Shown in pieces: positions 1 to 6,390 of a stretch of DNA of 8,242 nucleotides (positions are counted from its first letter, which is position 1; the number at the start of each line of letters is the position of its first letter). The notes under the pieces are model-generated. The model was given only the letters and a program-made list of their open reading frames with translations. It was not told the DNA's origin and searched no databases. Source of the DNA: Tardiphaga sp. (lineage in GTDB: Bacteria > Pseudomonadota > Alphaproteobacteria > Rhizobiales > Xanthobacteraceae); the NCBI GenBank assembly GCA_028290325.1, contig JAQGJY010000039.1, positions 1 through 8,242 on the forward strand. Reading direction: 5' to 3'. The position numbers and the translations under genes are program-made.

Positions 1-641
1 GCCGCCTTGCGGTCGGAGCCGGCGAGGGCCGCCAGCACGCCTTCATATTCATTGCGCTTGGCGCCGGTCGCCAGCGTCAGCCGTTCGAGATCCTGCGCGA
101 GGCTGACCTTGCGGTTGAAATCCTTGATCAGGCGGCGTCGCCACACCGGATAGAGATCGAGCGCATCGATCAAGGCGCTGAACAACGCCACGTCGCCGGT
201 GCGGATATCGACGTCGGCGATGCCGAAGGCGGCGGTGGCTTTCAACGCCAGCGCCAGCATCTCGGCATCGGCGGCGGCGCGGTCGATGCGGCCGAAGGAT
301 TCGAGGCCGGCCTGCTGAAATTCGCTGGGCTTGCCAGCGCGAAATCGGAACACCGGGCCGAGATAGCAGAACCCGACCGGAGCGCCGGCGCGCGATGACG
401 CGAGATAATCGCGTGCGACCGGAATCGTCAGATCGGGCCGCAGGCACAGTTCCTCGCCGCCGGGATCGGTGGTGAGGTAGAGGCTGCGGCGAATGTCCTC
501 GCCGGACAGATCGAGAAACGGCTCGGCCGGTTGCAGGATCGCCGGCTGCGCGTGGTGATAGCCGGCCGCCGAGAACGAGCGCAGCAGGGCTTCGGCCTGA
601 ACGGCGGAAGCGGTCGCGTCGGATGCGGCGGAGGGCGTCAT
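1..641 (-). CDS. hisZ: ATP phosphoribosyltransferase regulatory subunit HisZ (5' part, cut by left edge)
   Basis: The N-terminal 213 codons are present and the frame runs open off the left edge; the usual length for the family is about 330-390 residues. HisZ is a histidyl-tRNA synthetase paralogue that joins short-form HisG to make the active, histidine-inhibited enzyme of the first step of histidine synthesis in the cytoplasm. Class II synthetase core features are visible: LRPDLTIPVAR at residues 67-77 and a motif 2-like stretch YLGPVFRFR at 93-101 followed by SEFQQAGLESFG at 106-117. The start at 641 was chosen because translation from it gives the typical HisZ N-terminus ending in the PAxPFLDLSGEDIRRSLYLT type stretch. 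No strong Shine-Dalgarno is seen. hisG would be expected further left, outside the window. The full-length HisRS alternative is less likely because the HisRS motif 2 GPMFR(H/Y)E is replaced and the N-terminus is HisZ-like. Confidence 0.9.
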   Translation of the reverse strand, partial: MTPSAASDATASAVQAEALLRSFSAAGYHHAQPAILQPAEPFLDLSGEDIRRSLYLTTDPGGEELCLRPDLTIPVARDYLASSRAGAPVGFCYLGPVFRFRAGKPSEFQQAGLESFGRIDRAAADAEMLALALKATAAFGIADVDIRTGDVALFSALIDALDLYPVWRRRLIKDFNRKVSLAQDLERLTLATGAKRNEYEGVLAALAGSDRKA

Positions 642-834
642 GTCGAGGGTCCGGGCCAAAAAGCGAGTTCTGTCAGTGAGCCGGAGGCTCTAGCACGGCC
701 TCATGACGGTTTCGACCCTGTTTAGGCAAAGGCGCTTAACGTCGCTGACGTGCCCCGTGTCGTCGCCGCTCAAGCGTGCAAGCGCCGCGAGCAGCGCAAA
801 GATGCGCCTCTGGTCGGCGACATACGCCGAGCGG

Positions 835-1575
835 TCACACGCGCCAATCGCCCAATACGGCCTGCACCAGCGCCAGAGCGGCGACGGCGGCCGTATCGGC
901 GCGCAGAATACGCGGACCGAGCGACAGCACCAGACGATGCGGCTGACGCTTGAGCAGATCGCGTTCTTCGGCCGCGAAACCGCCTTCCGGGCCGATCAGC
1001 ACGTCGATGCCATTAGGTTTCGCGCTTTGCAGCGCCGCGACCGGGCCCGCCACATCGCTGGCTTCATCGCAGAACACCAGCAGCCGCGAGGCGTCGCGGC
1101 CGGCCAGCCATTTCTCCAGCGTCAGCGGTTCGGCGACGGTCGCGAGCACGAGAATGCCGCATTGCTCGGCCGCCTCGATGGCGTTGGCGCGCATCCGTTC
1201 GGTATTGACGCGGCTGACCTGCGTGTGCCGCGTGATGACCGGCTGCAAGACCGCGACGCCCATCTCGACGGCTTTCTGCGCCATGTAGTCCAGCCGCGCG
1301 TGCTTCAGCGGCGCAAACGCATAGGTGACGTCGGGCAGGGTGCCCTGCGGCCGGCTCTGGCTCTGGATTTCCAGCGCATCGGGACGCTTGCGGCCAGCGA
1401 TCACCGCCTGCCACTCGCCATCGCGGCCATTGAACACCAGGACGCGGTCACCCGTCGTCAGCCGCAGCACGTTGCCGAGATAGTTGCCCTGGTCGCGGTC
1501 GAGCGGCACGGCGACGCCGGCAACCAGCGGCGCATCGACGTAAAGGCGGGGGCTTTTGAAATCATGGTCAGGCAT
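835..1575 (-). CDS. rsmE: 16S rRNA (uracil-1498-N3)-methyltransferase RsmE
   Basis: A 246-residue protein of normal RsmE length. It methylates N3 of U1498 in helix 44 of 16S rRNA using S-adenosylmethionine. The N-terminal PUA-like part covers roughly residues 8-75 and the C-terminal SPOUT (trefoil-knot) domain roughly 80-244. SPOUT features are KAVEMG (101-106), the helix NAIEAAEQCG (131-140), the SAM loop IGPEGG (194-199) and LGPRILRADTA (219-229). Position 227 is Asp where many relatives have Glu, a conservative change. The ATG at 1575 gives the expected N-terminus; a weak GGAA lies about 8 nt upstream on the minus strand. It is transcribed toward hisZ with a 193-nt gap, so an operon is possible but not shown. 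It is divergent from the 1869-3470 gene pair. Confidence 0.93.
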   Translation of the reverse strand: MPDHDFKSPRLYVDAPLVAGVAVPLDRDQGNYLGNVLRLTTGDRVLVFNGRDGEWQAVIAGRKRPDALEIQSQSRPQGTLPDVTYAFAPLKHARLDYMAQKAVEMGVAVLQPVITRHTQVSRVNTERMRANAIEAAEQCGILVLATVAEPLTLEKWLAGRDASRLLVFCDEASDVAGPVAALQSAKPNGIDVLIGPEGGFAAEERDLLKRQPHRLVLSLGPRILRADTAAVAALALVQAVLGDWRV

Positions 1576-1760
1576 AAGTCATTCCGGGGCGCGACCGCCA
1601 CTGCGGCGCGTGCGAACCCGGAGTCTTGTCGAGATTTCGGGTCGTCGTCAAAGCCGGCTGCGACATATCCCGGAAATGCGGCGGGCGAATTTATGCGATT
1701 TGCCGCGGGAATAGCAGGCCGGTGGCGCCGCAGCGCCGCGCTGTCGCCCAAATCAACGGG

Positions 1761-1789
1761 TTGTTAAGGCGCAGCAGGAATCGTACAAC
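1761..1789 (+). promoter_or_regulatory. Candidate sigma70-type promoter for the secreted protein / ubiA pair
   Basis: TTGTTA at 1761-1766 and TACAAC at 1784-1789 are separated by 17 nt, a plausible -35/-10 pair about 80 nt before the ATG at 1869. It lies in the 293-nt divergent spacer between rsmE and this pair. No equally good promoter was seen for rsmE on the other strand. Assignment is by eye only. Confidence 0.35.
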
Positions 1790-1852
1790 GCCGATATTGT
1801 CATCGCCGGAGCCGGTTGGCCCGCGAGCGTTCGGGACGCTTTGATCGTTGCC

Positions 1853-1858
1853 GGAGGA
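1853..1858 (+). promoter_or_regulatory. Ribosome binding site deciding the start at 1869
   Basis: GGAGGA lies 10 nt before the ATG at 1869. The frame is also open from a TTG at 1848, but that TTG lies before this site and would add seven residues ahead of a clean signal peptide. The ATG at 1869 is therefore preferred. Confidence 0.65.
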
Positions 1859-1868
1859 CCGCCTTTTG

Positions 1869-2537
1869 ATGAACCGCTTTCTGATTGCGCCGTTAAGCGC
1901 GGCTCTTTGTTTCGCCACCGTCAGCGGTGCGCGGGCACAAAGCGCGTTTCCGGCGCCGTTGCCGAGCCAGTCGGCCGCGCCGGCGGCAGCCTCACCGTTT
2001 CCGCCGGTGAATGGCGCGCCTTCGGCCGTGATCGGCGGCTCGCCCGGCGGCGCATTCCCATCGGCCGGTGCGCCGCCGGTCGGCGGCTTCAGCGGTGCCG
2101 GTCCTGGTCCGCAGGCGGGTCCGCCACCGGGCGCCGAAGACTGCATGAAGGGTTTCGTGCCGCTGCGCGAGGATGCCGAGAAGCGCGGCAATCTCATCAA
2201 GGCGGCGAGCGCCCGCCGCGCGCCGCCGGACGAAGCCTGCAAACTGATCGGCAATTTCGCGCAGGCCGAAATCAAGATGATCAAATACGTCGAGACCAAC
2301 GCGCGCAAATGCGGCATCCCGTCGTCGGTCGCCGACCAGCTCAAGAACGGCCACAAGAACACGTCGAAGATGCAGGCGCAGGTCTGCAATGTCGCGCAGC
2401 AACAGCAGCAGCGTGGTCCGGCCGGTCCGTCGCTGTCCGAGGTGCTTGGCTCATCCGCCGCGTTGCCGGAGGCCTCAACGTCGAAAAAAGGCGGCAGCAC
2501 CTTCGACACGTTGAACGGCAACGTGCTGTCGAGATAG
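1869..2537 (+). CDS. Secreted Pro/Gly-rich protein with four cysteines, function unknown
   Basis: A 222-residue protein that I do not recognise as a named family. Residues 1-23 form a Sec signal peptide with likely cleavage at ARA|Q. Residues 24-90 are a low-complexity linker rich in Pro, Gly, Ala and Ser. Residues 91-176 form a compact, charged, mostly helical-looking domain with cysteines at 92, 124, 148 and 173. This spacing suits two disulfides in the periplasm and suggests an antiparallel helical bundle. A Q-rich run (177-181) and a low-complexity tail follow. There is no lipobox: Cys14 is inside the signal peptide with Leu at -1. The stop codon lies 3 nt before the ubiA start, so the two are probably co-transcribed. 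A helical periplasmic role is inference. It could alternatively be an outer-surface or wall-associated protein. Confidence 0.85.
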   Translation: MNRFLIAPLSAALCFATVSGARAQSAFPAPLPSQSAAPAAASPFPPVNGAPSAVIGGSPGGAFPSAGAPPVGGFSGAGPGPQAGPPPGAEDCMKGFVPLREDAEKRGNLIKAASARRAPPDEACKLIGNFAQAEIKMIKYVETNARKCGIPSSVADQLKNGHKNTSKMQAQVCNVAQQQQQRGPAGPSLSEVLGSSAALPEASTSKKGGSTFDTLNGNVLSR

Positions 2538-2540
2538 AGC

Positions 2541-3470
2541 ATGACCGCGACCACCCGAGTCGCGGATTCCACCGGCAACTGGGTCGATCGCTCGGCGCCG
2601 GCCTGGGCGCAGCCTTATCTTCGGCTTTCGCGGTTCGACCGGCCGATCGGTTCATGGCTGCTATTGATGCCGTGCTGGTGGTCCGCCGCTTTGGCCGCCG
2701 GCATCGCGCATGACCTGAGCAACCTCGCATCGACCCTCATGCTGTTCTTCGTCGGCGCGTTCGTCATGCGCGGTGCGGGCTGCGCCTGGAACGACATCAC
2801 CGATCGTCACCTCGACGCCCTGGTCGAGCGCACCCGCTCGCGGCCGATCCCGGCGGGACAGATCAGCGTCAAACAAGCTCTCGCATTTCTGGTCGCGCTG
2901 GCGCTGGTCGGACTCGTCGTCTTGTTGCGGTTCAACTGGTTCGCGGTGTGGACCGGCATCGCCTCCCTGGCGATCGTGGCGGCCTATCCGTTCATGAAAC
3001 GCATCACCTACTGGCCGCAGATCGTGCTCGGCCTGGCGTTCTCGTGGGGCGCGCTGATGGGCTTCGCGGTGCTGCTCGGGCGTGTCGATCTGATCGCGCT
3101 GGTGCTGTATGCCGGATCGATTTCATGGGTGATCGGCTACGACACGATCTACGCCCATCAGGACACCGAAGACGACGCGCTGATCGGCATCAAATCGACC
3201 GCGCTGTTGTTCGGCGCGAAGACGCGGCCGATGCTGATGCTGTTCTATGGTCTTGCCGTGGCGCTGATCGGCGTTGCTTTAGCGATAGCTCATATTGGCT
3301 GGATGGGCTGGGTCGGGCTCGCCGCTTTTGCCGCGCATCTCATCTGGCAAATCGCGCGACTGGAGATTTCGGACTCGCCGCTGTGCTTGCGGCTGTTCAA
3401 ATCCAACCGCGACGCCGGATTGTTGCTGTTCGCCGGATTGCTGGCGGACGCGGTCGCGAGAGCGGGATAG
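2541..3470 (+). CDS. ubiA: 4-hydroxybenzoate polyprenyltransferase UbiA
   Basis: A 309-residue integral inner-membrane enzyme that attaches the polyprenyl tail to 4-hydroxybenzoate, the first membrane step of ubiquinone synthesis. The two Asp-rich Mg-diphosphate sites are intact: NDITDRHLD at residues 84-92 and YDTIYAHQDTEDD at 200-212. Between and after them are seven to nine hydrophobic segments typical of the fold. Basic RTRSRPIPAG follows the first motif, as in UbiA proteins. Length is normal. Only a weak GAG-type ribosome site precedes the ATG, and the stop of the upstream secreted-protein gene is 3 nt away, so translational coupling is likely. Other UbiA-superfamily members (CyoE, ChlG/BchG) are less likely because the YDTxYAxQDxxDD motif and the N-terminal PYLRLxRxDRPIGxWLLLxPCWW signature are those of UbiA. 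Confidence 0.95.
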   Translation: MTATTRVADSTGNWVDRSAPAWAQPYLRLSRFDRPIGSWLLLMPCWWSAALAAGIAHDLSNLASTLMLFFVGAFVMRGAGCAWNDITDRHLDALVERTRSRPIPAGQISVKQALAFLVALALVGLVVLLRFNWFAVWTGIASLAIVAAYPFMKRITYWPQIVLGLAFSWGALMGFAVLLGRVDLIALVLYAGSISWVIGYDTIYAHQDTEDDALIGIKSTALLFGAKTRPMLMLFYGLAVALIGVALAIAHIGWMGWVGLAAFAAHLIWQIARLEISDSPLCLRLFKSNRDAGLLLFAGLLADAVARAG

Positions 3471-3547
3471 GCCGCCGCGCCTGCGCGGCGCAGCGATTTG
3501 CGTGCGCAGAAGGCCGCCAGCGCCGATGGCCTGAGCGTCCTGGGCGA

Positions 3548-3583
3548 AGCAAAACGGGCGCAGCAAAACAAGCGCAACAAAAA
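3548..3583. repeat. Short degenerate 14-nt tandem repeat (A-rich on plus)
   Basis: AGCAAAAC occurs at 3548-3555 and 3562-3569, and a degenerate copy AACAAAAA at 3576-3583, giving a 14-nt period. On the minus strand this makes a T-rich trailer just after the rpoH terminator. It may simply strengthen transcript release or be chance. Confidence 0.35.
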
Positions 3584-3604
3584 GCCGGCGTTTCCACCGG
3601 CTTT
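3579..3604 (-). terminator. Intrinsic terminator of rpoH
   Basis: Perfect 8-bp stem AAAGCCGG (3581-3588) / CCGGCTTT (3597-3604) with an 8-nt loop. On the minus strand the stem is followed by five T (complement of 3579-3583). It lies 23 nt after the rpoH stop. On the plus strand the tail is only CTTTCGTCG, so it would act weakly, if at all, for ubiA. Confidence 0.75.
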
Positions 3605-3627
3605 CGTCGTCATAGTCATCAAGTATC

Positions 3628-4527
3628 TCAGTACGCCGCTTCCAGCGCCGCCTGTTCCTGCTTGGCGATGGTGCCCTTCACGGCGGATTGCACCTTCTCG
3701 AAGGCGCGCACCTCGATCTGACGCACGCGCTCGCGCGACACACCGAACTCGCTGGCGAGATCTTCCAGCGTCATCGGATCGTCCGACAGCCGGCGCGCCT
3801 CGAAGATGCGCTTTTCGCGCGGGTTCAGCACGCCGATCGCGCCGTTCAAGGCCCGCCGGCGATGATCGAGCTCTTCATGCTCGGCCATCACGGCCTCCTG
3901 GGTCGGCGAGTGATCGACCAGCCAATCCTGCCATTCGCCGGCTTCGCCATCATCGCGGATCGGCGCGTTGAGCGACGCATCACCACCCAGACGGCGGTTC
4001 ATGTCGATGACGTCCTGAGTCGTGACTCCGAGCCGCTTGGCGATCAGCTTGACCTGATCCGGATGCATATCGCCTTCGTCCAGCGCGGAGATCTTGCTCT
4101 TCGCCTTCCGCAGGTTGAAGAACAGCTTTTTCTGGTTCGCGGTGGTGCCCATTTTCACAAGCGACCACGAGCGCAGAATGTACTCTTGAATCGACGCCTT
4201 GATCCACCACATGGCGTAGGTGGCAAGTCGGAACCCCTTGTCGGGCTCGAATCGCTTCACCGCCTGCATCAGGCCGACATTGCCTTCCGAGACGACCTCG
4301 GAAATCGGCAGGCCGTAGCCGCGATAGCCCATGGCGATCTTGGCGACGAGTCGCAGATGACTCGTGACCAGATGATGCGCGGCGTTGCGATCGTCGTGTT
4401 CACGCCAGCTCTTGGCGTACATATATTCCTGTTGCGGTTCCAGCATCGGGAATTTGCGGATCTCGGCGAGATAACGCGAGAGCCCAGATTCTCCGTTGAG
4501 AACCGGTAGTGTAGCTGCACGGGCCAT
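3628..4527 (-). CDS. rpoH: RNA polymerase heat-shock sigma factor RpoH (sigma-32)
   Basis: A 299-residue sigma factor that directs RNA polymerase to heat-shock promoters (chaperones, proteases). Region 1.2/2.1 begins near residue 16. Region 2.2-2.4 includes EGNVGLMQAVKRFEPDKGF (81-99) and ATYAMWWIKASIQEYI (102-117). The RpoH box QKKLFFNLR at 132-140 is diagnostic and separates it from RpoD. Region 4.2 helix-turn-helix MTLEDLASEFGVSRERVRQI starts at 252. The ATG at 4527 is preferred because GGAGGGG lies 7 nt upstream. The frame is open back to an ATG at 4686, but those 53 extra codons do not look like sigma factor sequence. rluD is upstream on the same strand with a 207-nt gap. Bradyrhizobia carry several rpoH paralogues; which one this is cannot be decided here. 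Confidence 0.95.
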   Translation of the reverse strand: MARAATLPVLNGESGLSRYLAEIRKFPMLEPQQEYMYAKSWREHDDRNAAHHLVTSHLRLVAKIAMGYRGYGLPISEVVSEGNVGLMQAVKRFEPDKGFRLATYAMWWIKASIQEYILRSWSLVKMGTTANQKKLFFNLRKAKSKISALDEGDMHPDQVKLIAKRLGVTTQDVIDMNRRLGGDASLNAPIRDDGEAGEWQDWLVDHSPTQEAVMAEHEELDHRRRALNGAIGVLNPREKRIFEARRLSDDPMTLEDLASEFGVSRERVRQIEVRAFEKVQSAVKGTIAKQEQAALEAAY

Positions 4528-4534
4528 TGTTGCG

Positions 4535-4541
4535 CCCCTCC
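4535..4541 (-). promoter_or_regulatory. Strong ribosome binding site of rpoH
   Basis: On the minus strand GGAGGGG lies 7 nt before the ATG at 4527. It fixes the start and argues against the longer in-frame ORF that begins at 4686. Confidence 0.8.
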
Positions 4542-4550
4542 AGTGGTTCA

Positions 4551-4571
4551 GGCTCCCGATAGCGGCGAGCC
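4551..4571 (-). promoter_or_regulatory. Bulged hairpin in the rpoH leader
   Basis: GGCTC (4551-4555) pairs with GAGCC (4567-4571) and CCG (4556-4558) with CGG (4563-4565), leaving a 4-nt loop and one bulged base. In the mRNA it stands about 10 nt upstream of the Shine-Dalgarno. It does not cover the ribosome site, so it is not an obvious ROSE-type thermometer. It may still stack with or compete against a larger leader fold. Confidence 0.35.
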
Positions 4572-4681
4572 AGGCAGGCGATCGCTTTGTTAAAGCCGAT
4601 CGCGGTGCGATGTTCCGCGCTGCAAAGTCCAGCGCAGGTGCAACATACACGAAATCCCCGGCGCGGGGGAAGAAGTCCTGC

Positions 4682-4697
4682 GTCACGTCAGCGTGAC
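4682..4697. promoter_or_regulatory. Perfect inverted repeat GTCACG-N4-CGTGAC between rluD and rpoH
   Basis: Six-base arms with a 4-nt spacer, 38 nt after the rluD stop and 155 nt before the rpoH start. It could be an operator for a dimeric regulator or part of a weak rluD terminator. There is no T-run after it. A second small GC hairpin (CCCCG-N3-CGGGG, 4656-4668) follows on the minus strand. Confidence 0.3.
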
Positions 4698-4734
4698 ACC
4701 AGCTAAATCTTTGGTAATGTAGGCCTTTTCTGCG

Positions 4735-5784
4735 TCAACGCGCCGCAGACAGGGTGTCGCGCAGCAACGCCAGATCGGCCGGCAAGTCGCGCGTCCAGGT
4801 CATGACTTCGCCAGTGCGAGGATGTTCGAGCGTCAACAGGTAAGCGTGGAGTGCCTGTCGGTCCAAGGCGATCAGCGCCGCCTTGGCGGGTCCGCTCAGC
4901 GCGTTGGCCTTGGTCTTGTAATGCGGCCCGTACGTGTCGTCGCCCATCAGCGGATGGCCGACATGGGCGAGATGGACGCGAATCTGGTGGGTGCGCCCGG
5001 TTTCCAACTGGCAAGCCAGCAAGGTGGCGACTGGCTTGGATTCCCGGCCCTCGAAACTCTGCACCGCCTCCCAATGCGTGATCGCCTCGCGGCCGCCTTC
5101 GCGGACCGCCATCTTCTCGCGCGCATGCGGATGCCGGTCGATCGGCTCGTTGATCGTGCCGGTCGGGCGATTCATCGCGCCCCACACGAAAGCCATGTAA
5201 CCGCGGCGCAATTCGCCGGTGCGGCCGTGATCGGCGAATTGCGCGGAGAGCGACTGGTGGGCGTGGTCGTTCTTGGCGACCACCATCAGCCCGGTCGTGT
5301 CTTTGTCGAGCCGATGGACGATGCCGGGACGTTTGACGCCGCCGATGCCGGACAACGACGCCCCGCAATGCGCGATCAGTGCGTTGACCAGCGTTCCGGT
5401 CTCGTGGCCGGCGGCGGGATGCACGACGAGCCCGCGCGGCTTGTCGATGACGACGATATCGGCGTCCTCATAGATGATGTCGAGCGCGATATCCTCGCCG
5501 GCGGGTTCTGCCGCGACCGATGGCGGTACGTCGATTGTGATCGTATCGCCGGCGGACACATGATAAGCGGGGTCGCGAATGACGCTGCCTTTGCTCGCGA
5601 CCGCGCCGGCGAGAATCAGCGCCTTCAGCCGCGACCGCGACAGGTCCGGGCACAGCAACGCCAGAACGCGATCGAGACGGACCGAATCCTCGTCGCCGAC
5701 CACCACCACCTGCAACTGCCGGCCGTCGCCGGGATGGGCGTGGTGGTCAAGAGCCGAATCTTCCTTAACGACAGAGTTTTGCAT
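4735..5784 (-). CDS. rluD: 23S rRNA pseudouridine synthase, RluD/RluA family
   Basis: A 349-residue enzyme of RluD type, which converts uridines of 23S rRNA helix 69 (1911/1915/1917 in E. coli numbering) to pseudouridine. An S4 RNA-binding domain covers about residues 36-85 (RLDRVLA, then SRSRLKALILAG). The catalytic motif GIVHRLDKDTTGLMVVAKND has the catalytic Asp at 160. The second conserved block LETGRTHQIRVHLAHVGHPL has RTHQIRVH at 264-271. The frame is open up to 5916, but residues upstream of 5784 are the antisense of the neighbouring gene and do not look like RluD. The ATG at 5784 overlaps the divergent gene's ATG within CATG. No good Shine-Dalgarno is visible, so a start further in (GTG codons near codon 26, just before the S4 domain) is possible. 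RluC is less likely given the linkage and the motif spacing. Confidence 0.92.
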   Translation of the reverse strand: MQNSVVKEDSALDHHAHPGDGRQLQVVVVGDEDSVRLDRVLALLCPDLSRSRLKALILAGAVASKGSVIRDPAYHVSAGDTITIDVPPSVAAEPAGEDIALDIIYEDADIVVIDKPRGLVVHPAAGHETGTLVNALIAHCGASLSGIGGVKRPGIVHRLDKDTTGLMVVAKNDHAHQSLSAQFADHGRTGELRRGYMAFVWGAMNRPTGTINEPIDRHPHAREKMAVREGGREAITHWEAVQSFEGRESKPVATLLACQLETGRTHQIRVHLAHVGHPLMGDDTYGPHYKTKANALSGPAKAALIALDRQALHAYLLTLEHPRTGEVMTWTRDLPADLALLRDTLSAAR

Positions 5785-6130
5785 GACTGAATCCACTGTG
5801 ACCGCTGCGCCCGTCGATCCCAATCCGGAACAGACCGCGCTGATGATGGCGCGGGTGCGTAAACTGATGCTGATCGGCGGGTTGACCATCGCGCTCGGCA
5901 TCGGCGCGATCTTCATGGTGATCGGCTATCGTGTTTTCCGCAGCGAGGGAAGCGTTGTCGCCACTGATACCACGGCGACGCTGCCAAAAGGCGCCCGAAT
6001 CGTCGCGACCGCGGTGTCCGGCGACCGCATCCTGGTGACGCTGGAGAGCGGCGGCCAGACCGAAATCCGCAGCTTCGACGCCCGCACGCTGAAGCCGGCC
6101 GGCAAACTGCGCTTCGCCACCGAGCCGTAA
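5783..6130 (+). CDS. DUF6476-like single-pass membrane protein
   Basis: A 115-residue protein. Residues 1-27 are polar, with RVRK (24-27) just before a hydrophobic segment at about 28-49. The remaining ~65 residues are a small beta-rich domain that would face the periplasm if the positive-inside rule holds. The pattern LPKGARIVATAVSGDRILVTLES followed by a final SFDARTLKPAGKLRF resembles the alphaproteobacterial DUF6476 family, whose function is unknown; this match is from memory. The tail reads like one blade of a beta-propeller-type repeat. Its ATG shares CATG with the divergent rluD start. Only a poor CAGAG precedes it, so the ATG ATG pair at residues 21-22 is an alternative start that would keep the membrane segment. 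Confidence 0.8.
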   Translation: MTESTVTAAPVDPNPEQTALMMARVRKLMLIGGLTIALGIGAIFMVIGYRVFRSEGSVVATDTTATLPKGARIVATAVSGDRILVTLESGGQTEIRSFDARTLKPAGKLRFATEP

Positions 6131-6148
6131 CCCCGCCGGATTTCCAAG

Positions 6149-6177
6149 TTGCAGTGCGGCCCTATCAAGGCTATTGC
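6149..6177 (+). promoter_or_regulatory. Likely promoter of tRNA-Glu
   Basis: TTGCAG (6149-6154) and TATTGC (6172-6177) are 17 nt apart, and the mature tRNA begins 11 nt after the -10. This gives a very short 5' leader, as expected for a tRNA gene. It starts only 18 nt after the stop of the DUF6476-like gene. Confidence 0.5.
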
Positions 6178-6188
6178 CTTGTCCGCTC

Positions 6189-6263
6189 GCTCCCATCGTC
6201 TAGCGGTTAGGACGTCGCCCTCTCACGGCGAAAACTGGGGTTCGATTCCCCATGGGAGCACCA
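6189..6263 (+). tRNA. tRNA-Glu (anticodon CTC), CCA encoded
   Basis: A full cloverleaf can be drawn. Acceptor stem GCTCCCA (6189-6195) pairs with TGGGAGC (6253-6259), followed by discriminator A and encoded CCA (6261-6263). The anticodon arm TCGCC / GGCGA (6215-6219, 6227-6231) carries loop CTCTCAC with anticodon CTC at 6222-6224. The T arm is TGGGG / CCCCA around TTCGATT. The D-arm CGTCTAGCGGTTAGGACG is typical of tRNA-Glu. The CTC isoacceptor reads GAG, a heavily used codon in high-GC genomes. No partial copy of its 3' end was found elsewhere in the window, so there is no sign of an integrated element here. Confidence 0.96.
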
Positions 6264-6350
6264 GCTCACCACCGAGTTGGTCGGGCCGCGAAGGGCGCGG
6301 TCGCATCTCCGATCAGATCGACGCTGGCGCCAGAATCGCGCGAACGTCCG

Positions 6351-6380
6351 AAAAAAATGGCCCGCGCGAAGCGGGCCATT
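6351..6380 (-). terminator. Strong intrinsic terminator of the stress-protein pair
   Basis: A perfect 10-bp stem AATGGCCCGC (6356-6365) / GCGGGCCATT (6371-6380) with a 5-nt loop. On the minus strand it is followed by a run of T (complement of the A-run 6351-6357). It lies 10 nt after the 6391 stop codon. From the plus side the tail is ATTGTTGTC, so it may also serve weakly for the tRNA transcript. Confidence 0.85.
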
Positions 6381-6390
6381 GTTGTCATGT

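Noticed and set aside
1724..1737. GGCGC-CGCA-GCGCC inverted repeat in the rsmE divergent spacer
   Set aside because: Short GC-only arms are common by chance at this base composition and no context supports a function.
703..1767. 354-codon plus-strand ORF opposite rsmE
   Set aside because: It is antisense to a clear rsmE, has no recognisable domain and an Arg/Ala/Gln-rich composition typical of shadow frames in GC-rich DNA.
1691..2578. 295-codon minus-strand ORF opposite the secreted protein
   Set aside because: The plus-strand frame has a signal peptide, a ribosome site and coupling to ubiA; the minus frame has none of these.
3474..3489. GCCGCGC-CT-GCGCGGC palindrome just after ubiA as terminator
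   Set aside because: The stem is GC-rich but the loop is very short and no T-run follows; it may be chance in GC-rich DNA.
3688..4509. 273-codon plus-strand ORF opposite rpoH
   Set aside because: Full overlap with a certain sigma factor gene; composition is that of a complementary frame.
4528..4686. N-terminal extension of rpoH from ATG 4686
   Set aside because: The strong ribosome site before 4527 and the normal sigma-32 N-terminus favour the shorter protein; the extra 53 residues are unlike sigma factors.
4822..5790. 322-codon plus-strand ORF opposite rluD
   Set aside because: Full overlap with rluD, no domain and no ribosome site; shadow frame.
6286..6300. CCGCG-AAGGG-CGCGG hairpin after the tRNA as its terminator
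   Set aside because: Five-bp stem with no T-run; the stronger hairpin at 6356-6380 is a better candidate.
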